Position numbers and translations under genes: made by a program
Shown: in pieces, positions 27,727 to 37,369 of the stretch
Position numbering within the stretch: the stretch's first letter is position 1
How the letters are laid out: each line of letters begins with the position of its first letter
Assembly: GCA_902388495.1 (NCBI GenBank)
Contig: CABMPP010000010.1
Span: 1 to 64,000 of the forward strand
DNA length: 64,000 nucleotides
DNA from: an uncultured Bacteroides sp.
Lineage (GTDB): Bacteria; Bacteroidota; Bacteroidia; Bacteroidales; Bacteroidaceae
Direction: 5' to 3'
Notes under the pieces: model-generated
Told to the model about the DNA's origin: nothing
The model's input: only the letters and a program-made list of their open reading frames with translations
The model's database searches: none

Positions 27727-28572
27727 ATGATGAAAAAAATATTATTTCTTACCCTTAGTCTGGTGTTAACAATAACAACTGCTTATGGACAGGACTCTAC
27801 AGTCGCGGATACATTGCAAGCAGCTAACGATTCTACGTCCGTTGGTTCGTCTGCTGAATTTTCGGCTGCCAGGCAAGAACGTAATGTGACAAAGGCTGAA
27901 GGTGATAGTGCTTATATGCGGAATGATTATGCTTCTGCAATTCAAATTTATGAGAACCTATTAAAAAAAGGTGAGGCCGCAGAAGTGTATTATAACCTTG
28001 GGAATAGCTATTATAAAGCGGACGACATTGCAAAAGCAATTTTGAACTATGAACGTGCTTTATTATTGCAGCCTGGTAACGCCGATATCCGTGCTAATTT
28101 GGAAGTAGCACGTTCTAAAACTATTGATAAGGTTGTTCCGGTTCCTGAAATATTCTTTGTGTCATGGACTAAATCGTTAATTAATAGCCTCAGTGTGGAT
28201 GCTTGGGCAAAGTTAGGAGTGGTATTCTTTATATTACTGCTCGTTTCTCTCTATTTGTTTTTCTTTTCTAAACAGATTGTAGGAAAGAAAGCCGGCTTCA
28301 TTGCAGGGATTGTATTTCTGATCTTTGTGGTTCTGAGCAATGTTTTTGCAGCACAACAAAAGAAGGAATTGGTGGATCGTAATGAAGCTATAGTATTGTC
28401 TCCCAGTGTTACAGTACGTAGTACTCCGAGTGAAAGCGGCACAAGCTTATTTATTCTGCATGAAGGACGCAAAGTTGAGATAAAGGATAATTCCATGCGC
28501 GAGTGGAAAGAAATCCGTTTAGAAGATGGTAAAGTAGGGTGGGTACCTGCTTCCACGATAGAAGTGATTTAA
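27727..28572 (+). CDS. batE: BatE-like TPR/SH3 protein
   Basis: A 281-aa protein with signal peptide (MMKKILFLTLSLVLTITTAYG-QD), two TPR units near 55-125 (YYNLGNSYYKADDIAKAILNY), two transmembrane helices near 155-180 and 190-208, and a C-terminal bacterial SH3 domain (SPSVTVRSTPSESGTSLFIL, GKVGWVPASTIEVI). It is the last gene of the moxR-bat operon and is followed by a hairpin terminator. Confidence 0.92.
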   Translation: MMKKILFLTLSLVLTITTAYGQDSTVADTLQAANDSTSVGSSAEFSAARQERNVTKAEGDSAYMRNDYASAIQIYENLLKKGEAAEVYYNLGNSYYKADDIAKAILNYERALLLQPGNADIRANLEVARSKTIDKVVPVPEIFFVSWTKSLINSLSVDAWAKLGVVFFILLLVSLYLFFFSKQIVGKKAGFIAGIVFLIFVVLSNVFAAQQKKELVDRNEAIVLSPSVTVRSTPSESGTSLFILHEGRKVEIKDNSMREWKEIRLEDGKVGWVPASTIEVI

Positions 28573-28589
28573 ATTGTAAGGTCTTCTAT

Positions 28590-28639
28590 AATAGCTCGTA
28601 TTAAGCGAATTTATTTTGTCTTATACGAGCTATTTTTAT
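28590..28639 (+). terminator. Terminator of the bat operon
   Basis: AATAGCTCGTAT (28590-28601) pairs with ATACGAGCTATT (28623-28634), followed by TTTT. The rest of the 256-bp gap to the next gene is AT-rich, with nothing else I can name. Confidence 0.8.
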
Positions 28640-28828
28640 ACCTGTTTTTTTAGGTTCCTTACAGTTCTTTGTTTGGATAGAATTTGAAAAAAGGTTATTC
28701 AATTGTCTATTTTTCTTAGTGGTAATATTCTTTTTGAAAAAAGATAAAGAAATAATTTGTTTTATCTTTTTTTTTCCTTAAGTTTATAGCGTGATAATAA
28801 AAAACACAGAGTATTAACCATTAAATTT

Positions 28829-29110
28829 ATGAATATGAGAACAATAACATTTAATGAACTTCGTAAGATTAAAGACTCATTGCCCAGCGGTAGTATGCAT
28901 AGAATAGCTGATGAACTTGGACTAAATGTTGACACAGTACGAAATTTCTTTGGTGGACATAATTTTAAAGAAGGAAAATGTGTGGGGATTCATTTAGAGC
29001 CAGGGCCTGATGGCGGTTTGGTTATGATTGATGATACTACTGTTTTAGACCGAGCTTTAAAAATTTTAGATGAAATGGCAGGCGAAACTGTAGAATCCGT
29101 TCGGGCTTAA
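28829..29110 (+). CDS. Small helix-turn-helix protein, unknown function
   Basis: A 93-aa protein. Residues 22-42 (MHRIADELGLNVDTVRNFFGG) read like a helix-turn-helix with a recognition helix. The C-terminal half (VMIDDTTVLDRALKILDEM) is probably a short helical dimerisation or effector part. I recognise it only as a conserved Bacteroides hypothetical. ATG at 28835 is an equally good start. It is monocistronic with its own terminator. Confidence 0.75.
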   Translation: MNMRTITFNELRKIKDSLPSGSMHRIADELGLNVDTVRNFFGGHNFKEGKCVGIHLEPGPDGGLVMIDDTTVLDRALKILDEMAGETVESVRA

Positions 29111-29128
29111 GAAAAGAAAGTAAAATAG

Positions 29129-29162
29129 AATCCCAATTGCTGACAAACAATTGGGATTTCTT
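29129..29162 (+). terminator. Terminator after the 93-aa HTH gene
   Basis: AATCCCAATTG (29129-29139) pairs perfectly with CAATTGGGATT (29148-29158), followed by a T-rich tail. Confidence 0.85.
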
Positions 29163-29191
29163 ATTTGTTTAAATCTTAAAATCAATGACGT

Positions 29192-30322
29192 ATGGAAGAT
29201 AAATTAGTAACATTAGCGATTCTGACGTACGCGAAAGCGCAGATACTGAAGAATGTACTTGAAAATGAAGGTATTGATACCTATATCCACAATGTAAATC
29301 AGATACAGCCGGTTGTGTCTTCCGGTGTGCGTGTGCGTATAAAAGAAAGTGATTTGCCCCATGCTTTGAAAATTACTGAAAGTTCTGCATGGTTATCTGA
29401 AGAAGTAGTAGGAGGGAAGCCACCCAAAATAAAGGAAGTAAGCAATAAAGTCCTGATTCCGGTAGATTTCTCTAATTATTCTCTGAGAGCATGCGAATTT
29501 GGTTTCAATTTTGCTCAGAATATAGGAGCAGAAGTTGTATTACTGCATGTTTATTTTACTCCTATATATGCAACTTCTTTGCCGTATGGAGATGTTTTCA
29601 ACTATCAATTAAGTGATGAAGAGAATGTTAGGAATATCTTACAGAAAGTACACTCTGACTTAAATGCTTTATCTGATAAAGTAAAAGAAAAAGTGGCTTC
29701 AGGAGAATTTCCGGATGTGAAATATACCTGTGTGCTTCGTGAAGGCATTCCTGAAGAAGAAGTTTTGCGCTATGCCAAAGAGTATCGTCCGCGCATAATC
29801 ATAATGGGGACACGTGGTAAAAATCAGAAGGACATAGATTTAATCGGCAGTGTTACTGCTGAAGTTATTGAACGTAGTCGCGTACCAGTGTTAGCTATCC
29901 CGGAAAATACTCCGTTTAAGCAGTTTGCTGAAGCCAGGCGCATTGCATTTATCACCAACTTTGATCAACGCGATTTGATTGCTTTTGACTCACTAATTAG
30001 TAATTTGAAGCCATTTAAATTCTCTGTATCTTTTATTCATCTTGCTGATGTACAAGATACTTGGAATGAAATTAAATTAGCTGGTATCAAGGAATATTTT
30101 CAGAAACAATATCCGCAATTAGAAATACATTATGATGTCGTGAAGAATGATGACTTTTTGAATAGTCTGGATAATTATATTAAGAGCAATCATATTGATA
30201 TTATTACATTAACTTCATATAAGAGAAATATATTTTCCCGTTTGTTTAATCCAGGCATTGCCAGGAAAATGATTTTCCATTCTGATACACCGTTATTGGT
30301 GATTTACGGGCGTCCAAGCTAA
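29192..30322 (+). CDS. DUF2007-UspA fusion, universal stress protein
   Basis: A 376-aa cytosolic protein. Residues 1-65 (LAILTYAKAQILKNVLENEGI) look like the DUF2007 putative signal-transducing domain. Residues about 88-235 are a UspA domain (VLIPVDFSNYSLRACEFGF; IIMGTRGKN-x8-GSVTAEVIERSRVPVLAIP, the ATP-binding G-2x-G-9x-G(S/T) region). Residues 245-375 form a second, degenerate Usp-like domain. A stress-survival role is inferred from the family. It converges on the TPR gene. Confidence 0.88.
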   Translation: MEDKLVTLAILTYAKAQILKNVLENEGIDTYIHNVNQIQPVVSSGVRVRIKESDLPHALKITESSAWLSEEVVGGKPPKIKEVSNKVLIPVDFSNYSLRACEFGFNFAQNIGAEVVLLHVYFTPIYATSLPYGDVFNYQLSDEENVRNILQKVHSDLNALSDKVKEKVASGEFPDVKYTCVLREGIPEEEVLRYAKEYRPRIIIMGTRGKNQKDIDLIGSVTAEVIERSRVPVLAIPENTPFKQFAEARRIAFITNFDQRDLIAFDSLISNLKPFKFSVSFIHLADVQDTWNEIKLAGIKEYFQKQYPQLEIHYDVVKNDDFLNSLDNYIKSNHIDIITLTSYKRNIFSRLFNPGIARKMIFHSDTPLLVIYGRPS

Positions 30323-30444
30323 TTGGAATTTCCTGAGTTGTCGCGATGTAATCAACGTTATGTTTAATATATAATGCGATTATTCAAAATTCCCCCTATT
30401 TCCAATGATAAAATAACAATTCTCATATAGAACTGGATAAAACT

Positions 30445-30478
30445 AAAAAACCTAATCAAAAGTTTGATTAGGTTTTTT
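30445..30478. terminator. Bidirectional terminator
   Basis: A 16-bp perfect stem (30445-30460 with 30463-30478) with A and T runs on the outside serves both convergent genes. Confidence 0.92.
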
Positions 30479-30504
30479 AGTTTTTAGAGATGAGCAAAAA
30501 TTCC

Positions 30505-31749
30505 TTATTGCATCATCTTCTCTATTTCTTCAAATTCCGGACCCATATCCAAGTTGTAATATACTCTATACAAGCCATTCAGCCATAAGTCTTTCTGATC
30601 AGGCTTCAGTTCTCTTGCTTTTTCGTAATTAGGTTTTGCTTTTTCGTAGAAAGCTTTCAAAGTAGCTTGATCTTCTTTGTATTTGGGATCATTTACATCT
30701 GTTGTAGCTTTCTCTGAGAAATCTTGTGCCTGAAGGCAGTAAATCAATCCAAGATTAGAATAAGCTTCAGCATAATTAGGATCTACTTCTGTTGTTTTCT
30801 TATAGAATTCAATGGCTTTATCGTAATCTTTCATGTTGTGATAAAGATATCCTTTCACATACAAATAGAATGTGTTATTGGGATCTTTAGCCAACATATC
30901 GTCAGCAAATTGCATAGCTTCATCGTACTTATTGTTATTGCTATAATAATCAATCAAGTGACCGAAGAAGAATGGATGTTCAGGATACTTTTGGATACCT
31001 TCTTTCAAAGAAGCAATCCATTTTACAGTGTCACCTTCAGCTTTTAATGCTGTAGAAACAAATTCCATGGCATATTTTCCTACTTCCTTATCATCTTTTG
31101 CATAGGGAGCATATTTCAATACGCTGGGATAATCTTCCAATTTAGCGGCAGCTAAACTTGCATAGTAAGCAATCTGTGGCAATACAGTATCTGTTTGCAA
31201 CAAGTTTTCTTTCTCAAACATTGGATTTACTGCGATATCAATATATGTTGCAAAGAAATCGAGCGCCTTTTTATTGTCTTCTTTTGCAGCATCACCGTCT
31301 TTTTGTGAAGCATTATTGAAGAATTGGATACCACCATTAATCAGATTACCGCGTTCTGCCAAGATTGCAGCAGAATTTGACTTTCTATATTTGTTTTTGA
31401 TTTTGCCCTTTTCATCAGGAATCTGTGCCAATTCATCACATTTGAAGTAGTACTTGCACATGTTCAATGCACTATTATATACTTGAAGAGTGTCATAAGG
31501 CTTTCTCAAGTAGGCATTTTCCATTTCTTTCTCACTTCTTTTTCTTTGAATAAGACCTGCTACATCCCATGCCTCCGGTTTGTCCTTTGTTTCGGGATTA
31601 GTCAAGGCTTCATTGATCAGTTGCTCTGCTTTGGCAAAGTCTGGTTTAGTCTCATTGGCAATACTTTTGGCCTCTTTTATATTCTTCTCTTGGGCAAAAG
31701 TAAAGCCGGCGGCGAGCAATAAAACCACTGAAAATAGTACTCTTTTCAT
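30505..31749 (-). CDS. Exported tetratricopeptide repeat protein
   Basis: A 414-aa periplasmic protein. The frame extends upstream to 31914 into gyrA, but the ATG at 31749 gives a clean signal peptide (MKRVLFSVVLLLAAGFTFA-QE). TPR units are clearest in the C-terminal half (YLYVKGYLYHNMKDYDKAIEFYKKTTEVDPNYAEAYSNLGLIY). No catalytic motif is visible, so it is probably a protein-interaction scaffold. It lies 31 bp downstream of gyrA and may share its transcript. Confidence 0.88.
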   Translation of the reverse strand: MKRVLFSVVLLLAAGFTFAQEKNIKEAKSIANETKPDFAKAEQLINEALTNPETKDKPEAWDVAGLIQRKRSEKEMENAYLRKPYDTLQVYNSALNMCKYYFKCDELAQIPDEKGKIKNKYRKSNSAAILAERGNLINGGIQFFNNASQKDGDAAKEDNKKALDFFATYIDIAVNPMFEKENLLQTDTVLPQIAYYASLAAAKLEDYPSVLKYAPYAKDDKEVGKYAMEFVSTALKAEGDTVKWIASLKEGIQKYPEHPFFFGHLIDYYSNNNKYDEAMQFADDMLAKDPNNTFYLYVKGYLYHNMKDYDKAIEFYKKTTEVDPNYAEAYSNLGLIYCLQAQDFSEKATTDVNDPKYKEDQATLKAFYEKAKPNYEKARELKPDQKDLWLNGLYRVYYNLDMGPEFEEIEKMMQ

Positions 31750-31780
31750 GATTGTAGAAAATTTTAAATTAATATTATGT

Positions 31781-34309
31781 CTATTCTTCATTTTCATTAT
31801 TTGCTTCATTTTGAGAATTTTCCGTAGTATTTTCATCCCCTTCTGCCGGAAGTTCTTCTTCGTTTTCTGAGGTGACTTTACATACAGAACCGATTTCATC
31901 GTTTCGTTTTTCAAGATTAATCAGACGGACACCTTGCGTGGCACGACCCATAATACGAACATCAGCTACTTTCAGGCGAATAGTGATGCCGGATTTATTG
32001 ATGATCATCAGGTCATTTTCGTCTGTGACAGACTTGATTGTTACCAATTTACCCGTTTTGTCGGTGATATTCATGGTCTTTACACCTTTACCACCACGGT
32101 TGGTCTTACGATAATCCTCAATGTCGGAACGTTTACCATATCCTTGCTCGGATACAACCATTATTGTTTCTGTTTCAAGGTCTTTAATGCAAATCATGCC
32201 AACTACTTCGTCTTGGCCGTCTTCATCTAATGTCATACCACGTACACCGGTAGCAGTACGTCCCATAACTCTTACGGCACTTTCGTGGAAACGGATTGCA
32301 CGTCCGTTGCGGTTGGCAATGATAATTTCGTTGTCTCCATCTGTCATGCGCACTTCGATAACGCGGTCGTCTTCACGGATGGTAATGGCATTGACACCAT
32401 TTTGGCGAGGACGGGAATACTGTTCAAGCAACGTTTTCTTGATGACACCGTTCTTAGTACAGAATAGCACATAGTGGTTATTAATGAAGTCCTGATCAGT
32501 CAAACTCTTTACACGGAGATATGCATTGACTGCATCGTCGGAGTCGATGTTCAGCAAGTTCTGGATAGCGCGTCCCTTGGAATTCTTCGTTCCTTCAGGA
32601 ATTTCATACACTTTCAGCCAGTAGCACTTACCTTTTTGAGTAAAGAACATCATGGTGTTGTGCATGGTTGCAGGATAGATATGCTCTACAAAGTCTTCGT
32701 CGCGTGTTTCAGTACCCTTGGAACCTACTCCACCGCGGTTTTGTGCACGGAATTCGCTCAACGGAGTACGTTTGATATATCCCATGTGCGAAATGGTAAT
32801 AATCATTTCGTCGTCAGCATAGAAATCTTCAGGATTGAATTCTTCCGATGAATAAACAATTTCCGAACGACGTTCGTCTCCATATTTGTTTTTTACTTCG
32901 ATTAATTCATCTTTAATAACTTTGCGGCAGAGTTCATCGTTGACGAGAATTTCTTCCAAATAAGCGATTTGTTTCTGGATTTCCTCATATTCAGCATGAA
33001 GCTGGTCCTGCATCAGTCCGGTAAGTTGGCGTAAACGCATTTCTACGATGGCGCGTGATTGGATTTCGCTTAATTGGAACCGTTCTATCAATCCAAAGAT
33101 AGCATCATTCGGCGTTTTGGCAGCACGGATAATTTTGATTACTTCATCGATATTGTCGGACGCAATAATCAAGCCTTCCAAGATGTGTGCGCGTTCTTTG
33201 GCTTTGCGCAAATCATATTGTGTACGGCGAATTACTACATCGTGACGATGTTCAACGAAATATTTGATCAAATCTCTTAAGTTCAGCAAACGGGGGCGAC
33301 CATGAACCAATGCTACGTTGTTGACACCAAAAGACGTCTGCAACATAGTCATCTTATAGAGCTTGTTCAGTACGACACTGGCATTGGCATCACGTTTTAC
33401 GTCGATAACGATACGCATACCTTCGCGGTCGGACTCATCATTGGCATTGGAGATACCTTCAATTTTCTTTTCATTAGCCAGGTCGGCAATATTCTTGATC
33501 AATTCTGCCTTATTGACACCATAGGGAATTTCCGTAACGACAATCTTATCGTGTGTCGATCCGGTTTCAATTTCGGCTTTGGCACGCATGATTACGCGTC
33601 CGCGGCCTGTAAGATAGGCTTCGCGTACACCGCTCATACCATATATATAGCCTCCTGTCGGGAAGTCGGGAGCCTTGACGTAGGTCATTAGCTCTTCTAC
33701 ATCAATGTCGCTATTGTCGATGTAAGCGACGCAGGCATCGATAACTTCCGATAAATTGTGAGTCGGCATATTGGTTGCCATACCTACGGCAATACCGGAT
33801 GCGCCATTCACCAGAAGGTTTGGAATACGGGTTGGCATAACGGTAGGTTCCTGCAAAGAATCATCGAAGTTATTTTGCATGTCGACGGTCTCTTTATCGA
33901 GGTCTATCATCATGTCTTCACCGATCTTCTGCAAGCGACACTCGGTATATCGCATGGCGGCTGCACTATCACCGTCCACGGAACCGTAGTTACCTTGTCC
34001 ATCCACTATCATATAGCGCATGGCCCATGGCTGCGCCATACGGACAAGGGCACCATAAACTGAAGAGTCGCCGTGAGGATGATATTTACCTAAAACTTCA
34101 CCTACAACTCTGGCCGATTTCTTATAAGGTTTGTCTGATGTATTTCCCAGTCCCATCATTCCGAAAAGAATTCTTCGGTGAACGGGTTTAAAACCATCTC
34201 TAACATCCGGAAGGGCACGTGAAACAATGACCGACATAGAGTAGTCAATGTACGATGACTTCATTTCCTCCTCGATGTTAATCTTTATAATTCTGTCTTG
34301 TTCAAGCAT
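31781..34309 (-). CDS. gyrA: DNA gyrase subunit A
   Basis: The type IIA topoisomerase breakage-reunion subunit, 842 aa. The catalytic Tyr is in MRYTECRL near residue 122. The quinolone-determining region reads [17 protein letters not shown]: the Ser equivalent to E. coli Ser83 is retained and the Asp87 position is Gly, which I take as lineage-normal but cannot verify. The GyrA box [10 protein letters not shown] and six C-terminal beta-pinwheel blades follow, then an acidic Glu/Asn-rich tail. Confidence 0.97.
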   Translation of the reverse strand: MLEQDRIIKINIEEEMKSSYIDYSMSVIVSRALPDVRDGFKPVHRRILFGMMGLGNTSDKPYKKSARVVGEVLGKYHPHGDSSVYGALVRMAQPWAMRYMIVDGQGNYGSVDGDSAAAMRYTECRLQKIGEDMMIDLDKETVDMQNNFDDSLQEPTVMPTRIPNLLVNGASGIAVGMATNMPTHNLSEVIDACVAYIDNSDIDVEELMTYVKAPDFPTGGYIYGMSGVREAYLTGRGRVIMRAKAEIETGSTHDKIVVTEIPYGVNKAELIKNIADLANEKKIEGISNANDESDREGMRIVIDVKRDANASVVLNKLYKMTMLQTSFGVNNVALVHGRPRLLNLRDLIKYFVEHRHDVVIRRTQYDLRKAKERAHILEGLIIASDNIDEVIKIIRAAKTPNDAIFGLIERFQLSEIQSRAIVEMRLRQLTGLMQDQLHAEYEEIQKQIAYLEEILVNDELCRKVIKDELIEVKNKYGDERRSEIVYSSEEFNPEDFYADDEMIITISHMGYIKRTPLSEFRAQNRGGVGSKGTETRDEDFVEHIYPATMHNTMMFFTQKGKCYWLKVYEIPEGTKNSKGRAIQNLLNIDSDDAVNAYLRVKSLTDQDFINNHYVLFCTKNGVIKKTLLEQYSRPRQNGVNAITIREDDRVIEVRMTDGDNEIIIANRNGRAIRFHESAVRVMGRTATGVRGMTLDEDGQDEVVGMICIKDLETETIMVVSEQGYGKRSDIEDYRKTNRGGKGVKTMNITDKTGKLVTIKSVTDENDLMIINKSGITIRLKVADVRIMGRATQGVRLINLEKRNDEIGSVCKVTSENEEELPAEGDENTTENSQNEANNENEE

Positions 34310-34491
34310 TTAAAAAGATTATTAATTATACATTTGCGGGTTTATGAAAAACCACGCTAAAGTACTGCTTTTTTACGATATACAAAAGTTTTCCTTCATA
34401 AACTTTGTTGTAAGTGCAGCAAATTAGTCGTAGCCAGCAATTTGTGTCGCGAAGGACGTTTTCGCGCCTAAAAGCTAAAACTGATAACTGC

Positions 34492-34558
34492 AATGATTTC
34501 AGAAATCATTGCAGCAACAATTTCAGAGATCATTGGAGCAATGATTTCTGAAATCATT
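34492..34558. promoter_or_regulatory. Cluster of three AATGATTTCWGAAATCATT palindromes
   Basis: The 423-bp divergent gyrA/clpC gap holds two near-perfect 19-bp palindromes, 34492-34510 and 34540-34558, which differ only at the central base. A degenerate middle copy lies at about 34518-34534. The spacing suggests an operator or a folded leader. Apart from this cluster and the clpC -7 box the gap holds nothing I recognise. Confidence 0.5.
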
Positions 34559-34687
34559 CAAAATACCATTTTACGTATTTGCCGAAAGCTATATATAGAA
34601 TAGGTATATAGGCGCTTGATGATTTATGGCACGGGATTTGTATATTATTAAAACAGTTAAATATGATACGATGAATTAATAAATGCG

Positions 34688-34695
34688 TATCTTTG
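34688..34695 (+). promoter_or_regulatory. Putative clpC -7 box
   Basis: TATCTTTG is an exact TAnnTTTG match 38 nt before the clpC ATG. No clear -33 element is visible. Confidence 0.55.
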
Positions 34696-34732
34696 TCGTG
34701 AATAACCTTTTAATTGAGGAGAATAAAAGAGT

Positions 34733-37258
34733 ATGAATAATCAATTTTCGCAAAGAGTTTCTGATATCATTACTTATAGCAAAGAAGAAGCTAATCGGCT
34801 GAGAAACAGATATATCGGTCCGGAGCATCTTCTGCTTGGCATGTTGCGAGACGGCGGAGGAAAAGCTATTGAGATATTAATGAAACTGGATATAGATTTA
34901 AAGCGGGTGAAGAGCCGTCTGGAAAGCTTCCTGAAGGATGCTGAGGACGACACTCTCTTGCCTGATGCAGAAGTTCCCCTGTCTCCTATGGCAGCTAAAA
35001 TATTGAAAATGTGTATGCTGGAAGCACGTCTATTAAAGAATGCAACGGCCGACACTGAGCATGTATTATTGGCTATCCTGAAAGATGGAGATAATTTGGC
35101 AGCTACCGTTTTGGAAGAAAATCAGGTAGACTATCAGTCTGTATTTGAACAACTTTCGATGAAATCGACCAATCCGAACGCTGGAATGGGATTTACGGAG
35201 GATGATGAAGAAGATGAAGAGGAAATGAACATGTCCCGTTCGTCACGTAGCAGTAACGGACCTTCATCATCTGCACAGACTGCATCCAAGAAGCCTTCTA
35301 ACGATACCCCTGTGCTGGATAACTTTGGCATGGACATGACGCGCGCTGCCGAAGAAGGTAAATTGGACCCGGTTGTAGGACGTGAGCGTGAAATAGAACG
35401 TTTAGCACAGATCCTGAGCCGTCGCAAGAAGAATAATCCCGTATTGATCGGCGAACCCGGTGTGGGAAAATCTGCTATTGTAGAAGGGTTGGCACTGCGC
35501 ATTGTGCAAAAGAAAGTATCGCGTATTCTCTTTGAAAAGCGTGTCGTGATGCTTGATATGGCCTCTGTTGTGGCCGGAACAAAGTATCGTGGACAGTTTG
35601 AAGAACGCATCCGTTCCATTATCAATGAGTTACAGAAGAATCCGAATGTCATCCTTTTCATCGATGAAATTCATACCATTGTGGGTGCTGGGGCTGCAGC
35701 AGGCTCTATGGATGCGGCCAATATGTTGAAACCGGCTTTGGCACGTGGGGAAATACAGTGCATCGGTGCCACAACCTTGGATGAATATAGAAAGAACATT
35801 GAGAAAGATGGTGCTTTGGAACGTCGTTTCCAGAAAGTGATAGTTGAACCTACCACTGCTGAAGAAACGCTGCAGATATTGAAGAATATCAAAGAAAAGT
35901 ACGAAGACCACCACAATGTGAGCTATACGGACGAAGCTTTGGAAGCATGTGTCAAGTTGTCAGAGCGCTATATAACCGACCGTAACTTCCCGGATAAAGC
36001 AATTGATGCTTTGGATGAAGCCGGTTCGCGTGTACATCTGACGAATATCAATGTTCCGAAGGAGATTGAAGAACAAGAAAAGCTGATAGAAGAAGCCCGT
36101 AGCATGAAGGCTGAAGCGGTGAAATCGCAGAATTTTGAACTGGCTGCAAGCTATCGCGACCGTGAAAAAGAATATTCCGCACGTTTGGATGAGATGAAAG
36201 CCGAATGGGAAGCCCGGTTGAAAGACGATCGCCAAACGGTAGGTGAAGAAGAAATAGCGAATGTTATTTCAATGATGTCCGGTGTGCCCGTACAGCGTAT
36301 GGCACAAGCAGAGGGCCTTAAATTGGCAAGTATGAAAGAAGATTTGCAGTCGAAGGTTATTGCCCAGGATGCTGCTATCGAGAAGCTTACAAAAGCCATT
36401 CTGCGTAGTCGCGTCGGTTTGAAAGACCCTAACCGCCCTATCGGAACATTTATGTTCCTTGGTCCTACCGGTGTCGGCAAAACACACTTGGCGAAGCAGT
36501 TGGCAAAGTATATGTTTGGTTCTGCCGATGCGTTGATACGCATTGATATGAGCGAGTATATGGAGAAATACACCGTATCTCGTATGATCGGTGCAGCTCC
36601 GGGATATGTAGGTTATGAGGAAGGCGGACAGTTGACTGAAAAGGTGCGTCGCAAGCCGTACTCCATTGTTTTGCTGGACGAAATAGAAAAAGCCCATCCG
36701 GATGTATTCAATATCTTGTTGCAAGTGCTGGATGAAGGCCGTTTGACTGACAATTATGGCAGAACCATTGATTTCAAGAATACGGTTATCATCATGACTT
36801 CAAACATTGGTACCCGGCAGTTGAAAGAGTTCGGACGCGGTGTGGGCTTTGCGGCACAGAATCGTACAGATGACAACGAACACTCTCGCAATGTGATTCA
36901 AAAGGCTCTGAATAAGACGTTTGCTCCGGAATTCTTGAACCGTCTCGACGAGATTATAACCTTTGATCAGCTTTCTTTGGAGGCTATTACAAAGATTGTA
37001 GACATCGAGTTGAAGGGGTTGTACGACCGGGTTGAATCGCTTGGCTATAAGCTGATTGTAGATGATGACGCTAAGAGATTCCTGGCAACGAAAGGATATG
37101 ATGTGCAGTTTGGTGCACGTCCGCTGAAGCGCGCTATCCAGACTTATGTTGAAGACGGTCTTTCCGAGTTGATTATCTCTTCCGGATTGCAACCGGGTGA
37201 TGCCGTAAATATCTCTGTAGATAAGGAAAAAGAAGAGTTGAGTATCCAAAAGGCATAG
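34733..37258 (+). CDS. clpC: ATP-dependent Clp protease ATP-binding subunit ClpC
   Basis: A Hsp100 unfoldase, 841 aa, that feeds substrates to ClpP. Domains are the Clp N-domain repeats (1-145), AAA+ D1 with Walker A GEPGVGKS near 242, a UVR-like middle region ([18 protein letters not shown], near 445-490) and AAA+ D2 with GPTGVGKTH near 577 and the GFAAQ segment near 700. The UVR/M domain makes it ClpC rather than ClpA or ClpB. It is divergent from gyrA. Confidence 0.96.
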   Translation: MNNQFSQRVSDIITYSKEEANRLRNRYIGPEHLLLGMLRDGGGKAIEILMKLDIDLKRVKSRLESFLKDAEDDTLLPDAEVPLSPMAAKILKMCMLEARLLKNATADTEHVLLAILKDGDNLAATVLEENQVDYQSVFEQLSMKSTNPNAGMGFTEDDEEDEEEMNMSRSSRSSNGPSSSAQTASKKPSNDTPVLDNFGMDMTRAAEEGKLDPVVGREREIERLAQILSRRKKNNPVLIGEPGVGKSAIVEGLALRIVQKKVSRILFEKRVVMLDMASVVAGTKYRGQFEERIRSIINELQKNPNVILFIDEIHTIVGAGAAAGSMDAANMLKPALARGEIQCIGATTLDEYRKNIEKDGALERRFQKVIVEPTTAEETLQILKNIKEKYEDHHNVSYTDEALEACVKLSERYITDRNFPDKAIDALDEAGSRVHLTNINVPKEIEEQEKLIEEARSMKAEAVKSQNFELAASYRDREKEYSARLDEMKAEWEARLKDDRQTVGEEEIANVISMMSGVPVQRMAQAEGLKLASMKEDLQSKVIAQDAAIEKLTKAILRSRVGLKDPNRPIGTFMFLGPTGVGKTHLAKQLAKYMFGSADALIRIDMSEYMEKYTVSRMIGAAPGYVGYEEGGQLTEKVRRKPYSIVLLDEIEKAHPDVFNILLQVLDEGRLTDNYGRTIDFKNTVIIMTSNIGTRQLKEFGRGVGFAAQNRTDDNEHSRNVIQKALNKTFAPEFLNRLDEIITFDQLSLEAITKIVDIELKGLYDRVESLGYKLIVDDDAKRFLATKGYDVQFGARPLKRAIQTYVEDGLSELIISSGLQPGDAVNISVDKEKEELSIQKA

Positions 37259-37282
37259 CTCTCTTCCTCTTATGAAACAGTC

Positions 37283-37318
37283 AAAATGTCAGTCCTTGCG
37301 GGTTGGCATTTTTTTTGT
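37283..37318 (+). terminator. clpC terminator
   Basis: AAAATGTCA (37283-37291) pairs with TGGCATTTT (37304-37312) with one G-U pair, followed by a T run. Confidence 0.85.
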
Positions 37319-37369
37319 TTTCTTTTTGCCGTAACACTAAAAATATAAACCAAATAATATAAATGTAGT

